From NCBI GenBank assembly GCA_015065165.1, contig SVQU01000005.1, positions 1-64,000 on the forward strand: a stretch of 64,000 nt of DNA, written 5' to 3'. The translations under genes were made by a program, and so were the position numbers. Shown one piece after another: positions 42,766-52,212 of this stretch; the first letter of the stretch is position 1; each line of letters starts with the position of its first letter. The notes beneath the pieces were generated by a model that saw nothing but the letters and a program-made list of their open reading frames with translations, did no database searches and was not told the origin of the DNA. This stretch comes from Oscillospiraceae bacterium. Lineage in GTDB: Bacteria; Bacillota; Clostridia; Oscillospirales; CAG-382.

Positions 42766-43449
42766 ATGAATTGGTTTGACAAACTTCACGAAACCTTTAT
42801 CGTGGGCGAAAGATATAAATGGCTGCTCGAGGGTTTCCTGAACACGATTATAATTACTTTAGGCGCACTTTTAATCGGTGTGGTTATCGGCGCAATTATT
42901 GCTGTTGCAAAATATTTTTGCGAGGGCAATAAAAAACTGCGCTTTGTAAACTGGATTTGCGATTTGTACACCACCGTAATCCGCGGTATTCCCGTTACGG
43001 TATTGCTTTTGGTGTTTTTCTATATTGTTCTCGTTTCCTCCGAGGGTATCACCGTTGCAATTATTACCTTTGGTATAAACTCGGGCGCATATATGGCAGA
43101 GCTTATCCGAAGCGGTATTAACGCCGTTGATAAAGGTCAGATGGAAGCCGCAAGAAGCTTGGGACTTTCCAAATTTCAGGCTATGTATAAAATCATCTTC
43201 CCTCAGGCAATTAAAAACATTCTTCCCGCTATCGGCAACGAATGTATCGCCCTTTTAAAGGAAACCTCGGTTGCGGGTTACGTTGCTATCGTTGACCTTA
43301 CCCGTGCGGCAACAAACATAAGAAACAAAACCTTCGATGCGGTTAACCCTATTTTGGTTCTCGCTTTGATTTATCTTGTTCTTGTTGTACTTATGACAAA
43401 GCTTCTTGCTGTCTTTGAAAAAAGATTACGCAAGAGCGATGGGAGGTAA
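42766..43449 (+). CDS. Amino-acid ABC transporter permease
   Basis: The 227-aa membrane protein of the His/Glu/Gln/Arg/opine family has about five helices. It carries the EAA loop QMEAARSLGLSKFQAMYKIIFPQAIKNILPAIGNE. The N-terminal YKWLLEGFLNTIIITLGALLIG segment is typical. It is coupled to the ATPase gene 6 nt downstream. AAAGGAAAAAG precedes ATG. Confidence 0.95.
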   Translation: MNWFDKLHETFIVGERYKWLLEGFLNTIIITLGALLIGVVIGAIIAVAKYFCEGNKKLRFVNWICDLYTTVIRGIPVTVLLLVFFYIVLVSSEGITVAIITFGINSGAYMAELIRSGINAVDKGQMEAARSLGLSKFQAMYKIIFPQAIKNILPAIGNECIALLKETSVAGYVAIVDLTRAATNIRNKTFDAVNPILVLALIYLVLVVLMTKLLAVFEKRLRKSDGR

Positions 43450-43455
43450 ATAAAT

Positions 43456-44193
43456 ATGGAAAAATCTACCATAATCAGTGTAAAAAACCTCCAAAAGAAG
43501 TTTAATGATAACGCTGTTTTAAAGGGCGTTAGCATTGATATTAAAAAGGGCGACGTGGTTTGTGTTATCGGTGCTTCGGGCTCGGGTAAATCCACCTTTT
43601 TGCGTTGCTTGAATATGCTTGAAACCCCCACGGGCGGCAATATTGTTTTCGACGGTGTGGATTTAACCGACGATAAAACCGACCTTAACCTTCACCGTCA
43701 AAAAATGGGTATGGTGTTCCAGCAGTTCAATCTGTTCCCCCATATGACTATTCTTGAAAACCTTACCTGCGCCCCCGTTATGCTTAAAAAGGCAACCAAG
43801 GAAGAAGCCGAAAAGAAGGCAAAAGAGCTTCTTGCCCGCGTTGGTCTTGCCGATAGGGCAGATGCTTATCCCAACCAGCTTTCGGGCGGTCAGAAACAGC
43901 GCGTTGCCATTGTCCGCGCCCTTTGTATGGAGCCCGACGTTATGCTTTTCGACGAGCCTACCTCTGCTTTGGACCCCGAAATGGTTGGCGAGGTTTTGGA
44001 CGTTATGCGTGAATTGGCAAGCGAGGGTATGACGATGGTGGTGGTAACCCACGAAATGGGCTTTGCCCGTGAGGTTTCCAACCGCGTTGTGTTTCTGGAT
44101 GACGGCGTTATCGCCGAGGAGGGCACTCCTGCCGAGGTCTTCGGCGCGCCTAAATGCGAACGCTTGCAAAACTTCCTTGCAAAAGTACTTTAA
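43456..44193 (+). CDS. Amino-acid ABC transporter ATP-binding protein (GlnQ/ArtP-type)
   Basis: The 245-aa ATPase has Walker [16 protein letters not shown], the Q-loop [13 protein letters not shown], signature [19 protein letters not shown] and Walker [21 protein letters not shown]. It energizes the upstream permease. GGGAGG precedes ATG. argF starts 14 nt after its stop. Confidence 0.96.
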   Translation: MEKSTIISVKNLQKKFNDNAVLKGVSIDIKKGDVVCVIGASGSGKSTFLRCLNMLETPTGGNIVFDGVDLTDDKTDLNLHRQKMGMVFQQFNLFPHMTILENLTCAPVMLKKATKEEAEKKAKELLARVGLADRADAYPNQLSGGQKQRVAIVRALCMEPDVMLFDEPTSALDPEMVGEVLDVMRELASEGMTMVVVTHEMGFAREVSNRVVFLDDGVIAEEGTPAEVFGAPKCERLQNFLAKVL

Positions 44194-44207
44194 TAGAGGT
44201 GAAACCT

Positions 44208-45191
44208 ATGTCTTTAAAAGGAAAAAGCTTTCTTAAGCTGCTTGATTTTACCCCTGCGGAAATTCAAGGATTTATAGATTTGGCTATCGAGCTGAAAAAT
44301 AAAAAGAAAAACGGTATTCTTCACCGTGATTTCGTTGGCAAAAACATCGCTTTGATTTTCGAAAAGACCAGCACGCGTACCCGCTGTGCCTTTGAGGTTG
44401 CGGCGGCGGATTTGGGCATACATCCCGTTTATCTCGACCCCACAGGCTCGCAGATAGGCAAAAAGGAAAGTATTGCCGACACCGCGCGGGTCCTTGGCAG
44501 AATGTTTGACGGTATCGAATACCGCGGTTTTGGTCAGGAAATCGTTGAAGAATTGGCGAAATATGCGGGAGTACCCGTTTGGAACGGTCTTACCAACGAA
44601 TTCCACCCCACCCAGATTCTTGCGGACTTTATGACGATTATCGAGCATTTCGGCTCTCTTAAGGGCAAAAAGCTTGTTTATATGGGCGATGCAAGATATA
44701 ATATGGGCAATTCCCTTATGGTGGGATGTGCAAAAATGGGTATGCATTTCGTTGCCTGCGCGCCTAAAAAATATTTCCCCAATGCAGATTTGGTGGCGCA
44801 ATGCCAAGAAATCGCAAAGGAAACCGGCGCAACCCTTGAATTTATCGAAAATCCCCTTGAAGCAACCAAAAATGCTCACGTTATTTATACCGACGTTTGG
44901 GTTTCTATGGGTGAGCCCGCATCGGTTTGGGAGGAAAGAATCAAAGAGCTTTCTCCCTACCGCGTTACAAAAGAGCTTATGGATAACGCAGGTGAACAAT
45001 GCAGATTTATGCACTGCCTGCCCGCGTTTCACGATTTGGGCACGGTTATCGGCAGAGAAATCTACGAAAAGTTCGGCATAGATTGTATGGAGGTTACCCA
45101 CGAGGTTATCGAGGGTGAAAAATCCATAGTCTTTGACGAAGCCGAAAACCGTATGCACACCATAAAGGCGGTTATCGCTTCTACTCTTTAA
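44208..45191 (+). CDS. argF: Ornithine carbamoyltransferase
   Basis: The 327-aa enzyme makes citrulline from ornithine and carbamoyl phosphate. It has the carbamoyl phosphate loop [13 protein letters not shown], the FHPTQILAD segment and HCLPAFHD, which contains the ornithine-site Cys. I chose the ATG at 44208 ([14 protein letters not shown]) with GAGGTG upstream; the ORF-track extension lies in the ATPase gene. With argG and argH it completes ornithine-to-arginine conversion. Confidence 0.97.
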   Translation: MSLKGKSFLKLLDFTPAEIQGFIDLAIELKNKKKNGILHRDFVGKNIALIFEKTSTRTRCAFEVAAADLGIHPVYLDPTGSQIGKKESIADTARVLGRMFDGIEYRGFGQEIVEELAKYAGVPVWNGLTNEFHPTQILADFMTIIEHFGSLKGKKLVYMGDARYNMGNSLMVGCAKMGMHFVACAPKKYFPNADLVAQCQEIAKETGATLEFIENPLEATKNAHVIYTDVWVSMGEPASVWEERIKELSPYRVTKELMDNAGEQCRFMHCLPAFHDLGTVIGREIYEKFGIDCMEVTHEVIEGEKSIVFDEAENRMHTIKAVIASTL

Positions 45192-45207
45192 ATCTTAATA
45201 ACCGTAT

Positions 45208-45249
45208 AAAACGGCAATACCGAGCTTTCGTTCGGCGTTGCCGTTTTTT
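45208..45249 (+). terminator. argF terminator
   Basis: AAAACGGCAA and TTGCCGTTTTTT arms are separated by an 18-20-nt loop, shortly after argF. Confidence 0.8.
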
Positions 45250-45382
45250 GTTTGCAAACCGCTTTACACAAGATATTGGGTTGTGTTTTTTTAAAAAGCA
45301 GACGGCTTTGAACCTTTTGTACGAAAACAATCAAATGCCTTTGGTAATAGTGCTGAAAAAATAATCGCGGGTAGATTTGGAT

Positions 45383-45411
45383 TTGACATATAGGTAGTTT
45401 TATGGTACTAT
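45383..45411 (+). promoter_or_regulatory. Promoter for first dockerin protein
   Basis: TTGACA, 17 bp and TACTAT with a TGG extended -10 lie 60 bp upstream of the first GH25-dockerin gene. Confidence 0.75.
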
Positions 45412-45471
45412 TATTATCAGGAAATAATGCGGTTTTTCGCGTTTCTGATAACATTTAAGAGGAGAAAACTT

Positions 45472-47673
45472 ATGAAATTATTTAAGCGTATGTTTGCTTT
45501 GTGTCTCGTTCTTGCGATGATGTTTACCGCAGTAATCGCAACGGGCGTGTTCTCTGCTTCGGCAGTTCCCGGCGCGGGTCTTCAGCAAACCACATTCCGT
45601 TCCTACGGTGCGGATATTTCTTTCTGGAACGTATCCGTTTCCAGCGGTAACGATTATTCCAGAGTTGACTTTGCAAAAATGAAGGCTTCGGGTTGCCAAT
45701 ACGTAATTTTGCGTATCGGTTACGAGGCAAGAGCTACCCGCCAGAACGTTATAGATACAGCGTTTATTGAATATTACAAGCGCGGCCGTGCGGCAGGTAT
45801 GCCTATGGGCGTATACTTCTATCAGCTTGGCGATACATATGAAAAAGCGGTTGAGGACGCTCAGTGGGTTATCAACGTTATCGAAGAAAACAATATGTAT
45901 TTTGAATACCCCATTTATTACGACATAGAAGATATGGAATACGGCGACAAGCCTGTAAATCTCGGTAAGGCCGCGATGGAACAGCTTTGCTTGGGTTGGT
46001 GCGAAACCCTTGAAGCCGCAGGCTATTTCCCCGGTATCTACGGCGGCAGTTGGTCTGTTTTGGATAAGCTTTCTGCCGATTTCAAATCTAAATACGACCT
46101 TTGGTATGCGGCATATCCCAGCGCGCAGAACCCCCATTTGACCACCGATAAAAGTGGTTATTGCGGTATGTGGCAGTATGCGGCATCCGGCTATAACTAC
46201 GATGGTGTTCCCGCAAACGCAAGCCTTGACGTAAACGTTTGCTATAAAGACTATCCCGCAATTATGAAGCAATACGGCTATAACAACTGCGGCGACCCCG
46301 AGCTTGAAGCGGCAAAAACCGAGTTGAAAACGCTTATGGGTAAGGTTGAAGCAGCCACCTATAAGACCTATACCGATTCGGCTATTTCCACCCTCCGTAC
46401 CGCTTATAACGAAGCGGCGGCTTTAATCGCTAACGATTCTGCCACCAAGGATGCGGTAAATGCGGCTAAGACCAAGCTTCAGACCGCATATAACAACAAG
46501 GGTACAAATGCCGCAAAGGGTATTTATATCAACACCGTTAATACTCGTGTAAACAACGGTCAGGGTGTTGTCTTTACCCCCTCCTTCGGCGAAATCTCCA
46601 CCAACACCGCAAACCATTCCTGGACAGCTAATGTCGTTGCGAAATGGGACGTTAACGTGGGCGCTTACGTAATCAAAAGCGTTTCCAACGGTAACGGTGC
46701 CGATGCAAGCTTAACTCCCTCTGTTACCCTTGCTTCCGATGAAATTTTCATCGCCGTACATAGCTGGGAAGACGGCGTGAGCGCGGCGGATAACCCTGTT
46801 GCAGGCAGTTCCCAGAACTATAGAGATGCGATTGCGTTGGCAAACGGCAATTATAAGTTAACCTTAAACGGCATTAATTTGCAGACAGGTAAGGCAGAGG
46901 TTTGTGCTTATATCGCTATTGAGGATATGGGCGCAAGCGTTCCTTCCAATAACATCACTTACGGTAAGTCCTATACCTCTGCGGGTATTTATGCCGAAAA
47001 CGGTGCTCAGCTTTATCCCGATACCAACGGCAAAGAGCTTACCGACGGCAGAACTCCTATTGCCGAAGCAAGCTTTGATAACGCTGCTTTCGTAGGCTTT
47101 AACGCAGGTGCCGACGAATACGTAAGAGACGGCTATGCCTCTGTTACCGTTGACCTTGGCAAGATTTACGAAATCAATAAATTCAATGCCAACGTTGCTT
47201 CGAAATTCAATGAAGATGCGGGCATACTCGCTCCCAAGGAGGTTTCGGTTTACGTTTCCTATGATAACGTAAAATGGTATTCCGCAGGCTCTGTTAACCC
47301 TGTTGACAGCGCTTCTGCAAGTACCGTTAACGCAGAAATCACTCCCGAAAGCGCAGTTTATGCAAGATACGTTCAGTATCGCTTTGTAGGTAACGGCAAC
47401 TGGATTATGGTTTCCGAGGTTGAGGCTTTCGGCTCGGCTGCTTCCAATCCTCCCTCCACCCCCGTTCCCGTTCCCGATAACGGCGGAGTGCTTGGCGATA
47501 TCGACGGCAACGGCGAAGTTAACTCTATGGACTACGTAATGCTTAAGCGTGTATACTTCGGCATTTATCCTCTCGAGAGCGATTCTATTGGCGATATCGA
47601 CGGCAACGGCGAAATTAACTCTATGGACTACGTAATGCTCAGACGTGTGTTCTTCGGTATTTACAGCGCTTAA
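45472..47673 (+). CDS. Secreted GH25 lysozyme with FIVAR-like, discoidin-like and dockerin domains
   Basis: The 733-aa protein has a signal peptide (1-31, ending near FSASAVP) and a GH25 muramidase domain (about 45-265) with GADISFW and the catalytic PIYYDIEDME. A FIVAR-like helical segment (about 280-345), an unnamed module with ANHSW and LASDE (about 348-485), and a discoidin-like region (about 495-655) follow. A Pro-rich linker leads to a type I dockerin (about 673-732) with two GDIDGNGE-NSMDYVML repeats. I chose the ATG at 45472 with AGGAGAAAAC upstream. It is predicted to cut peptidoglycan while attached to a cohesin scaffold. Confidence 0.9.
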   Translation: MKLFKRMFALCLVLAMMFTAVIATGVFSASAVPGAGLQQTTFRSYGADISFWNVSVSSGNDYSRVDFAKMKASGCQYVILRIGYEARATRQNVIDTAFIEYYKRGRAAGMPMGVYFYQLGDTYEKAVEDAQWVINVIEENNMYFEYPIYYDIEDMEYGDKPVNLGKAAMEQLCLGWCETLEAAGYFPGIYGGSWSVLDKLSADFKSKYDLWYAAYPSAQNPHLTTDKSGYCGMWQYAASGYNYDGVPANASLDVNVCYKDYPAIMKQYGYNNCGDPELEAAKTELKTLMGKVEAATYKTYTDSAISTLRTAYNEAAALIANDSATKDAVNAAKTKLQTAYNNKGTNAAKGIYINTVNTRVNNGQGVVFTPSFGEISTNTANHSWTANVVAKWDVNVGAYVIKSVSNGNGADASLTPSVTLASDEIFIAVHSWEDGVSAADNPVAGSSQNYRDAIALANGNYKLTLNGINLQTGKAEVCAYIAIEDMGASVPSNNITYGKSYTSAGIYAENGAQLYPDTNGKELTDGRTPIAEASFDNAAFVGFNAGADEYVRDGYASVTVDLGKIYEINKFNANVASKFNEDAGILAPKEVSVYVSYDNVKWYSAGSVNPVDSASASTVNAEITPESAVYARYVQYRFVGNGNWIMVSEVEAFGSAASNPPSTPVPVPDNGGVLGDIDGNGEVNSMDYVMLKRVYFGIYPLESDSIGDIDGNGEINSMDYVMLRRVFFGIYSA

Positions 47674-47685
47674 AATAAACCTTTT

Positions 47686-47718
47686 CAAAGAGAAAGACGT
47701 TTTCCGCCTTTCTCTTTG
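47686..47718 (+). terminator. Hairpin after first dockerin gene
   Basis: CAAAGAGAAAG and CTTTCTCTTTG form an 11-bp stem between dockerin genes 1 and 2. No U-run follows, so termination strength is doubtful; it may stabilise mRNA ends. Confidence 0.5.
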
Positions 47719-47782
47719 TGGTTAATATATATCAGAATTTTTGAAAATAAATTTCAGCGAAATTAAAAAAGGAGCATACATA

Positions 47783-50134
47783 ATGAGTATGATTAAAAGA
47801 ATCTGCGCCTTTGTTCTTATGCTTACCTTGGTTGTGGGCTCGATGGCTTTTGTTGTTCCCAAGGCAACGTTAGAGGCAGATGCTATTTCGGGCGCAGGCG
47901 CACCCACAAACCTTAACTATTACGCTTTGGGTATTGATATTTCCGCGTGGCAGGCAGGCGGCGGTAACAACACCGCTTTGGTTGACTTTGCAAAGCTTAA
48001 AGCAAGCGGCTGTAAATTTGTAATTCTTCGTATAAGCTACGGCAAATCTATCGATAAGGCTTTCGTTTCCTTCTATAACAAGGCTCGTGCGGCAGGTATG
48101 CCCTTGGGCGTTTATATGTACGGTCTTTCCACCACCCGCGCAGGCGCAGTGGAGGATGCAAATTGGGTTATCAACGTTATCGAAAACTACGGTATGTATT
48201 TCGAATATCCCATTTATTATGATATAGAAGAACAAAAACAGATAAACCTTTCGGCTTCCGCAAAGAACGCTCTTTGCGAGGGCTGGTGCGACACCTTGTA
48301 TGCTGCAGGTTATTTCCCCGGTATCTATGCGGGTAAAAGCCAGATTATGTCCTCCTTGACCAGCACGTTCAAGGCTAAATATGACCTTTGGATTCCTCAC
48401 GTTAAGTCGGTTGACGAATATGCTTCTCAGTATACCCATACCTCTATTGCATATAACCAACAGGGCTTCAGTATGTGGCAGTATTCCTGGTCCAACATCA
48501 AAAACGGTTCTTCCTACATCTATAACGGCGTATACAGAAGCGGTACAACCCCCGTTTATGCTCTCGACCTTGACGTTTGCTATAAAGACTATCCTACCAT
48601 TATGAAAACCTACGGTTATAACAACTGCGGTACGGACGAAAAGGCAAACCTCGGCAAAACCATTACCTCCGCAAAGGAAGTAAGATACAGCGATTATACC
48701 CAGAACGAATTGGATACCCTCCGTTCGGCTTATGATACCGCCGTTTCGGTTTACAATTCTGCTTCTTCTTCTCAGTCGGATTATAAAACCGCAAGAGAAA
48801 ACCTTGAAAATGCAGTTAAGGGCACAGGCACTAATTCTTCGCTTTCCAAGGGTAAATCCTACACCTCTGTCGGCTCTGACAGAGAAGATATATATGATGA
48901 CGACAATATCCGTCTTACCGACGGCGTAAAGGGCTTTATTGACCCCGGTACGGATAAATATGCAGGCTTTACAAATTCCGCCGAAATTGTTGTTGACCTT
49001 GGCGAAAGCAAATCCTCTAACCTTTATACCGTTTATATGGCGGCGGGGGAATGGGGTATTGCAATTCCTACCGAGGAACAACTTACGGTTGAAATTCTCG
49101 GTTCGGACAGCGCCACAAGCGGTTTCACCTCCTTGGGCACTACGAATAAAATCGTAAACACCAACAAAAACGGCAACTGGAATTTAATGACGGTTACCCT
49201 TGATAACGAAACTGCGGCAAACAAACGCTATATTAAGTTCAAAATCACCACCACGGCTGCCAACGGATTTATCTGGCTTGACGAGGTCGAGGTTAACTCG
49301 GGCAACGCAAAGCTTAGCGGCGGTGTATATATCAGTGGCATGAACGAATTTATCAACGCCGGCGATTGCCATATCTTCACCTCCTCCTTTGGTACTATCA
49401 CCATGGAAAATGCAAACCACACCTGGACGGGTAACCTCCGCGCTAAATGGGATTCCCAACAGAATGCCTACGTGGTTACCGAGGTTGTAGGTGGTAACGG
49501 TAACGCTCCCGAAATTACCCTTGCAAGCGACGAAATTCTTATTGCCGCCCATAACTGGGAAACAGGCGTAACCGAAGGCGCGGTTGCAGGCAGTGCGGCA
49601 AACTCTGCGGCAGTGTTCGCGGCAAAGCCCGGTGATATTGTTGAGCTTTCGGGTATTGACGTTGCAAACGGCAAAATCAGCGCGGCGGCTTACGTTAAAA
49701 TAATCAGCTCTGCCCAAACCGAAGAGCCTCACGTTCACACCCCCGGTCCCTTCAATTGCGAAACAGGTCAAATCTGTATCTCTTGTAACGAGGTTCTTAT
49801 AGAGGCAGGCTCTCACGACGATGGCAAATGGGTTCCCGGCGACGAAGAGGGTGTTCTTGAGCTTCAGTGTACCAAATGCGGCGAGGTTCTCGACACCAAG
49901 CTTAACCAAACACAGGTTGGCTTGCGCGGTGATATCGACGGCAACGAAGTAATCAACGCTATGGACTATATAATCCTTAAGCGCTACTATTTCGGCATTT
50001 ATCAGCTGGAAGTAGACCAGATTCTTAAGGGAGATATTGACGTAAGCGCAGAGGTTGACGCTATGGACTACGTTCTTCTTCAGCGTTGCTACTTCAGCAA
50101 ATACACTATGAAAGACGAAGTTGTATATAAATAA
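47783..50134 (+). CDS. Secreted GH25 lysozyme with discoidin-like, zinc-ribbon-like and degenerate dockerin domains
   Basis: The 783-aa protein has a signal peptide (about 1-30) and a GH25 domain (about 45-285) with GIDISAWQ and PIYYDIEEQ. A FIVAR-like segment, a discoidin-like domain (about 365-520), the same ANH/LASDE module as its neighbours (about 525-655), and a Cys4 segment (FNCETGQICISCNE, QCTKCGE) follow. A C-terminal dockerin completes it. Dockerin repeat 1 (GDIDGNEVINAMDY) is near normal; repeat 2 (GDIDVSAEVDAMDY) has lost the Asn-Gly of the calcium loop. I chose the ATG at 47783 with AAGGAG upstream. It is probably a paralogue of the preceding gene, with module order changed. Confidence 0.9.
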   Translation: MSMIKRICAFVLMLTLVVGSMAFVVPKATLEADAISGAGAPTNLNYYALGIDISAWQAGGGNNTALVDFAKLKASGCKFVILRISYGKSIDKAFVSFYNKARAAGMPLGVYMYGLSTTRAGAVEDANWVINVIENYGMYFEYPIYYDIEEQKQINLSASAKNALCEGWCDTLYAAGYFPGIYAGKSQIMSSLTSTFKAKYDLWIPHVKSVDEYASQYTHTSIAYNQQGFSMWQYSWSNIKNGSSYIYNGVYRSGTTPVYALDLDVCYKDYPTIMKTYGYNNCGTDEKANLGKTITSAKEVRYSDYTQNELDTLRSAYDTAVSVYNSASSSQSDYKTARENLENAVKGTGTNSSLSKGKSYTSVGSDREDIYDDDNIRLTDGVKGFIDPGTDKYAGFTNSAEIVVDLGESKSSNLYTVYMAAGEWGIAIPTEEQLTVEILGSDSATSGFTSLGTTNKIVNTNKNGNWNLMTVTLDNETAANKRYIKFKITTTAANGFIWLDEVEVNSGNAKLSGGVYISGMNEFINAGDCHIFTSSFGTITMENANHTWTGNLRAKWDSQQNAYVVTEVVGGNGNAPEITLASDEILIAAHNWETGVTEGAVAGSAANSAAVFAAKPGDIVELSGIDVANGKISAAAYVKIISSAQTEEPHVHTPGPFNCETGQICISCNEVLIEAGSHDDGKWVPGDEEGVLELQCTKCGEVLDTKLNQTQVGLRGDIDGNEVINAMDYIILKRYYFGIYQLEVDQILKGDIDVSAEVDAMDYVLLQRCYFSKYTMKDEVVYK

Positions 50135-50149
50135 TATTCGGAAAACGCT

Positions 50150-50186
50150 GTACCGCACCCCCAAAAAAGTGCGGTACAATGTTTAA
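50150..50186 (+). terminator. Hairpin/terminator between dockerin genes 2 and 3
   Basis: TGTACCGCAC and GTGCGGTACA arms are followed by a short T-rich stretch (ATGTTTAAAA). It is placed between dockerin genes 2 and 3. Confidence 0.5.
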
Positions 50187-50210
50187 AAACACAAGAAAAG
50201 AGGATATTCT

Positions 50211-52166
50211 ATGAGAATATTAAAAAAATCGGTCAGTCTGCTTTTGGTTATAGCAATGCTTTGCTCTTGTTTTATGTTTTTGGGTATAAATGCTTCGGCA
50301 TTGTCCCCTTTGCCCCACCTTCTTCAAGCGGACGAGCCTTGGGGCTCATACCTTGTGGGCGGTGCTACGATTGCCCGTACGGGTTGTGGTATCCTTTCGT
50401 TGGTAAATTGCGTGGGTTATCTCACAGGCAAACGTATGGACGTTGTAGAATGTGCTGAATGGGCATATAGCGTAAAGGGCTTTAACAACTATTCCAATAG
50501 CCTTGGTACCTATCGATTGGTTCTTTATCCTAAGGTTCAGGCAAAATACGGCGCAGAATATGGCTTCACAGTAGATTGTAATACCGGCGATAGCGGTTGG
50601 TGGGTTTCCGACGCAAGCAGCAAAGTTCTTAAAAACCACCTTGCAAACGGCGGTGTGGCAATCGGTATGATTCCCGGCCACTTTATCGCTATGGTTGATT
50701 ACGATGCAACCACCAATAAATTCCACGTTCTCGACAGCGCGCCTGCCGCATACAGGGGCACCTCCTCTAACCGTGGCGACGTTTGGCTTTCCGAAAGCCA
50801 TTTTACCGAATCCGCAGGCTATAGCTATCAGCTTCAGTGGTTCTGTCTTCTTTCTGCAACAGGCACTCCCGCAGACGAGCAGGATAACGAAAAGGAATAT
50901 CTCGAACAGGCTATCGCAAATGCAGAAACCGCTCGTTACGATAACTATAGCGAATCTGCCCTTAACAGCCTTCGTTCTGCATACAACAGCGCTTTGACGG
51001 TTCTTAATTCTTCATCCTCTACCAGCGAGAATTATAAATCCGCCCGCGAAGCATTGGAATCTGCAATTAACTTTACCCCCTCGATTTCGGTGGGCAAAAC
51101 CTACACCGCCACCGCGACAAACCGCGGGGACGATTATGATGACGACGGTAAAAAGCTTACCGACGGCAAAAAGGGCTCTAACGCTCCCGATACGTCGGCT
51201 TATGCAGGCTGGAAGAATCAAACCGAGATTGTTATCGACCTTGGCAAGGCTAAAGCCTCAAATTATTACAACGTATATCTTGCAGGGGGCGATTGGGGTA
51301 TAGAAATTCCCAAGGATGGGGAATTTAACGTTGCGGTTTCTTCTTCAAACGACGGAACCAATTTCACCTCTGTGGCAAGCTCGTCTACCCTCGTTAAATC
51401 CAAGCTTAACGGCTTGTGGGAAATTCTTAAGGTTACCGCCGTTTCTCAAAACAGCGTAAATGCAAGATATATTAAGTTCACCATTACCTGCACCGCAAAG
51501 AATAACTTTATCTGGTTGGATGAGGTTGAGGTTTGCTCGGGCGACCTTCTTCTCGGCGGCGGCGCGTATATCAATAAGATGAATAAAAAGGTAACTTCCG
51601 GCGATTGCGTTGTGTTTACCCCCGATTTCGGCACAATCAGCACAACCACCGCAAACCATACCTATACTAAGAACATCCTGGTTAAGTGGAGCAACGAAAA
51701 GGATGCCTACGTGGTTCAAACCATAAGCGACGGTGTTGCAAACCTCCCTGCGGAATTAACTCTTGCTTCTGACGAGCTTCTTATTTCCGCCCACGATTGG
51801 GAAACCGGCGTTTCCGAAAACCACGTAGAGGGCAGTGCGGTTAACGCAGGTTATATTGCTTCCGCAAAGGTTGGCGATATCGTTTATTTAAACGGCGTTG
51901 ATGCCGATAACAACAAGCTTTCGGTTGCTTCTTACTTAAAGCTTGAAGCGTCCCAATCCGATACAAATCTCGGCGATATCGACGGCAACGGCGCGATAAA
52001 CTCTATGGATTACGTGATGCTTCGTCGCATGTTCTTCGGTATTTATGAAATCGCTAATGAAGCGGTTGGCGATATCGACGGCAACGGCGCAATCAACTCT
52101 ATGGACTACGTGATGCTTCGCCGTGTGTTCTTCGGTATTTACTCTATCAGTGTTGATTCCTTTTAA
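50211..52166 (+). CDS. Secreted C39-like cysteine peptidase with FIVAR-like, discoidin-like and dockerin domains
   Basis: The 651-aa protein has a signal peptide (about 1-30). A papain-fold C39-like peptidase region (about 35-220) follows, with the Cys motif ARTGCGILSLVN, His in GHFIAMVDYD and a later HVLDSAP. A FIVAR-like helix pair (about 228-290), a discoidin-like domain, the ANH/LASDE module (about 448-580), and an intact two-repeat dockerin (GDIDGNGAINSMDYVMLRR twice) complete it. AGAGGA precedes ATG. The substrate is unknown; peptidoglycan or surface protein cleavage is suggested by company with two lysozymes. Confidence 0.87.
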   Translation: MRILKKSVSLLLVIAMLCSCFMFLGINASALSPLPHLLQADEPWGSYLVGGATIARTGCGILSLVNCVGYLTGKRMDVVECAEWAYSVKGFNNYSNSLGTYRLVLYPKVQAKYGAEYGFTVDCNTGDSGWWVSDASSKVLKNHLANGGVAIGMIPGHFIAMVDYDATTNKFHVLDSAPAAYRGTSSNRGDVWLSESHFTESAGYSYQLQWFCLLSATGTPADEQDNEKEYLEQAIANAETARYDNYSESALNSLRSAYNSALTVLNSSSSTSENYKSAREALESAINFTPSISVGKTYTATATNRGDDYDDDGKKLTDGKKGSNAPDTSAYAGWKNQTEIVIDLGKAKASNYYNVYLAGGDWGIEIPKDGEFNVAVSSSNDGTNFTSVASSSTLVKSKLNGLWEILKVTAVSQNSVNARYIKFTITCTAKNNFIWLDEVEVCSGDLLLGGGAYINKMNKKVTSGDCVVFTPDFGTISTTTANHTYTKNILVKWSNEKDAYVVQTISDGVANLPAELTLASDELLISAHDWETGVSENHVEGSAVNAGYIASAKVGDIVYLNGVDADNNKLSVASYLKLEASQSDTNLGDIDGNGAINSMDYVMLRRMFFGIYEIANEAVGDIDGNGAINSMDYVMLRRVFFGIYSISVDSF

Positions 52167-52180
52167 TCGAATTTTTACAG

Positions 52181-52212
52181 AAAAGGGCTTTTCATAAGCC
52201 CTTTTTGTTTTT
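52181..52212 (+). terminator. Terminator of dockerin cluster
   Basis: AAAAGGGCTT and AAGCCCTTTTT arms are followed by GTTTTTTG, 15 nt after the third dockerin stop. Confidence 0.85.

Noticed and set aside
47870-49081. 403-aa minus-strand ORF opposite the second lysozyme gene
   Set aside because: Shadow of the coding strand; the plus-strand gene has clear domains and a ribosome binding site.
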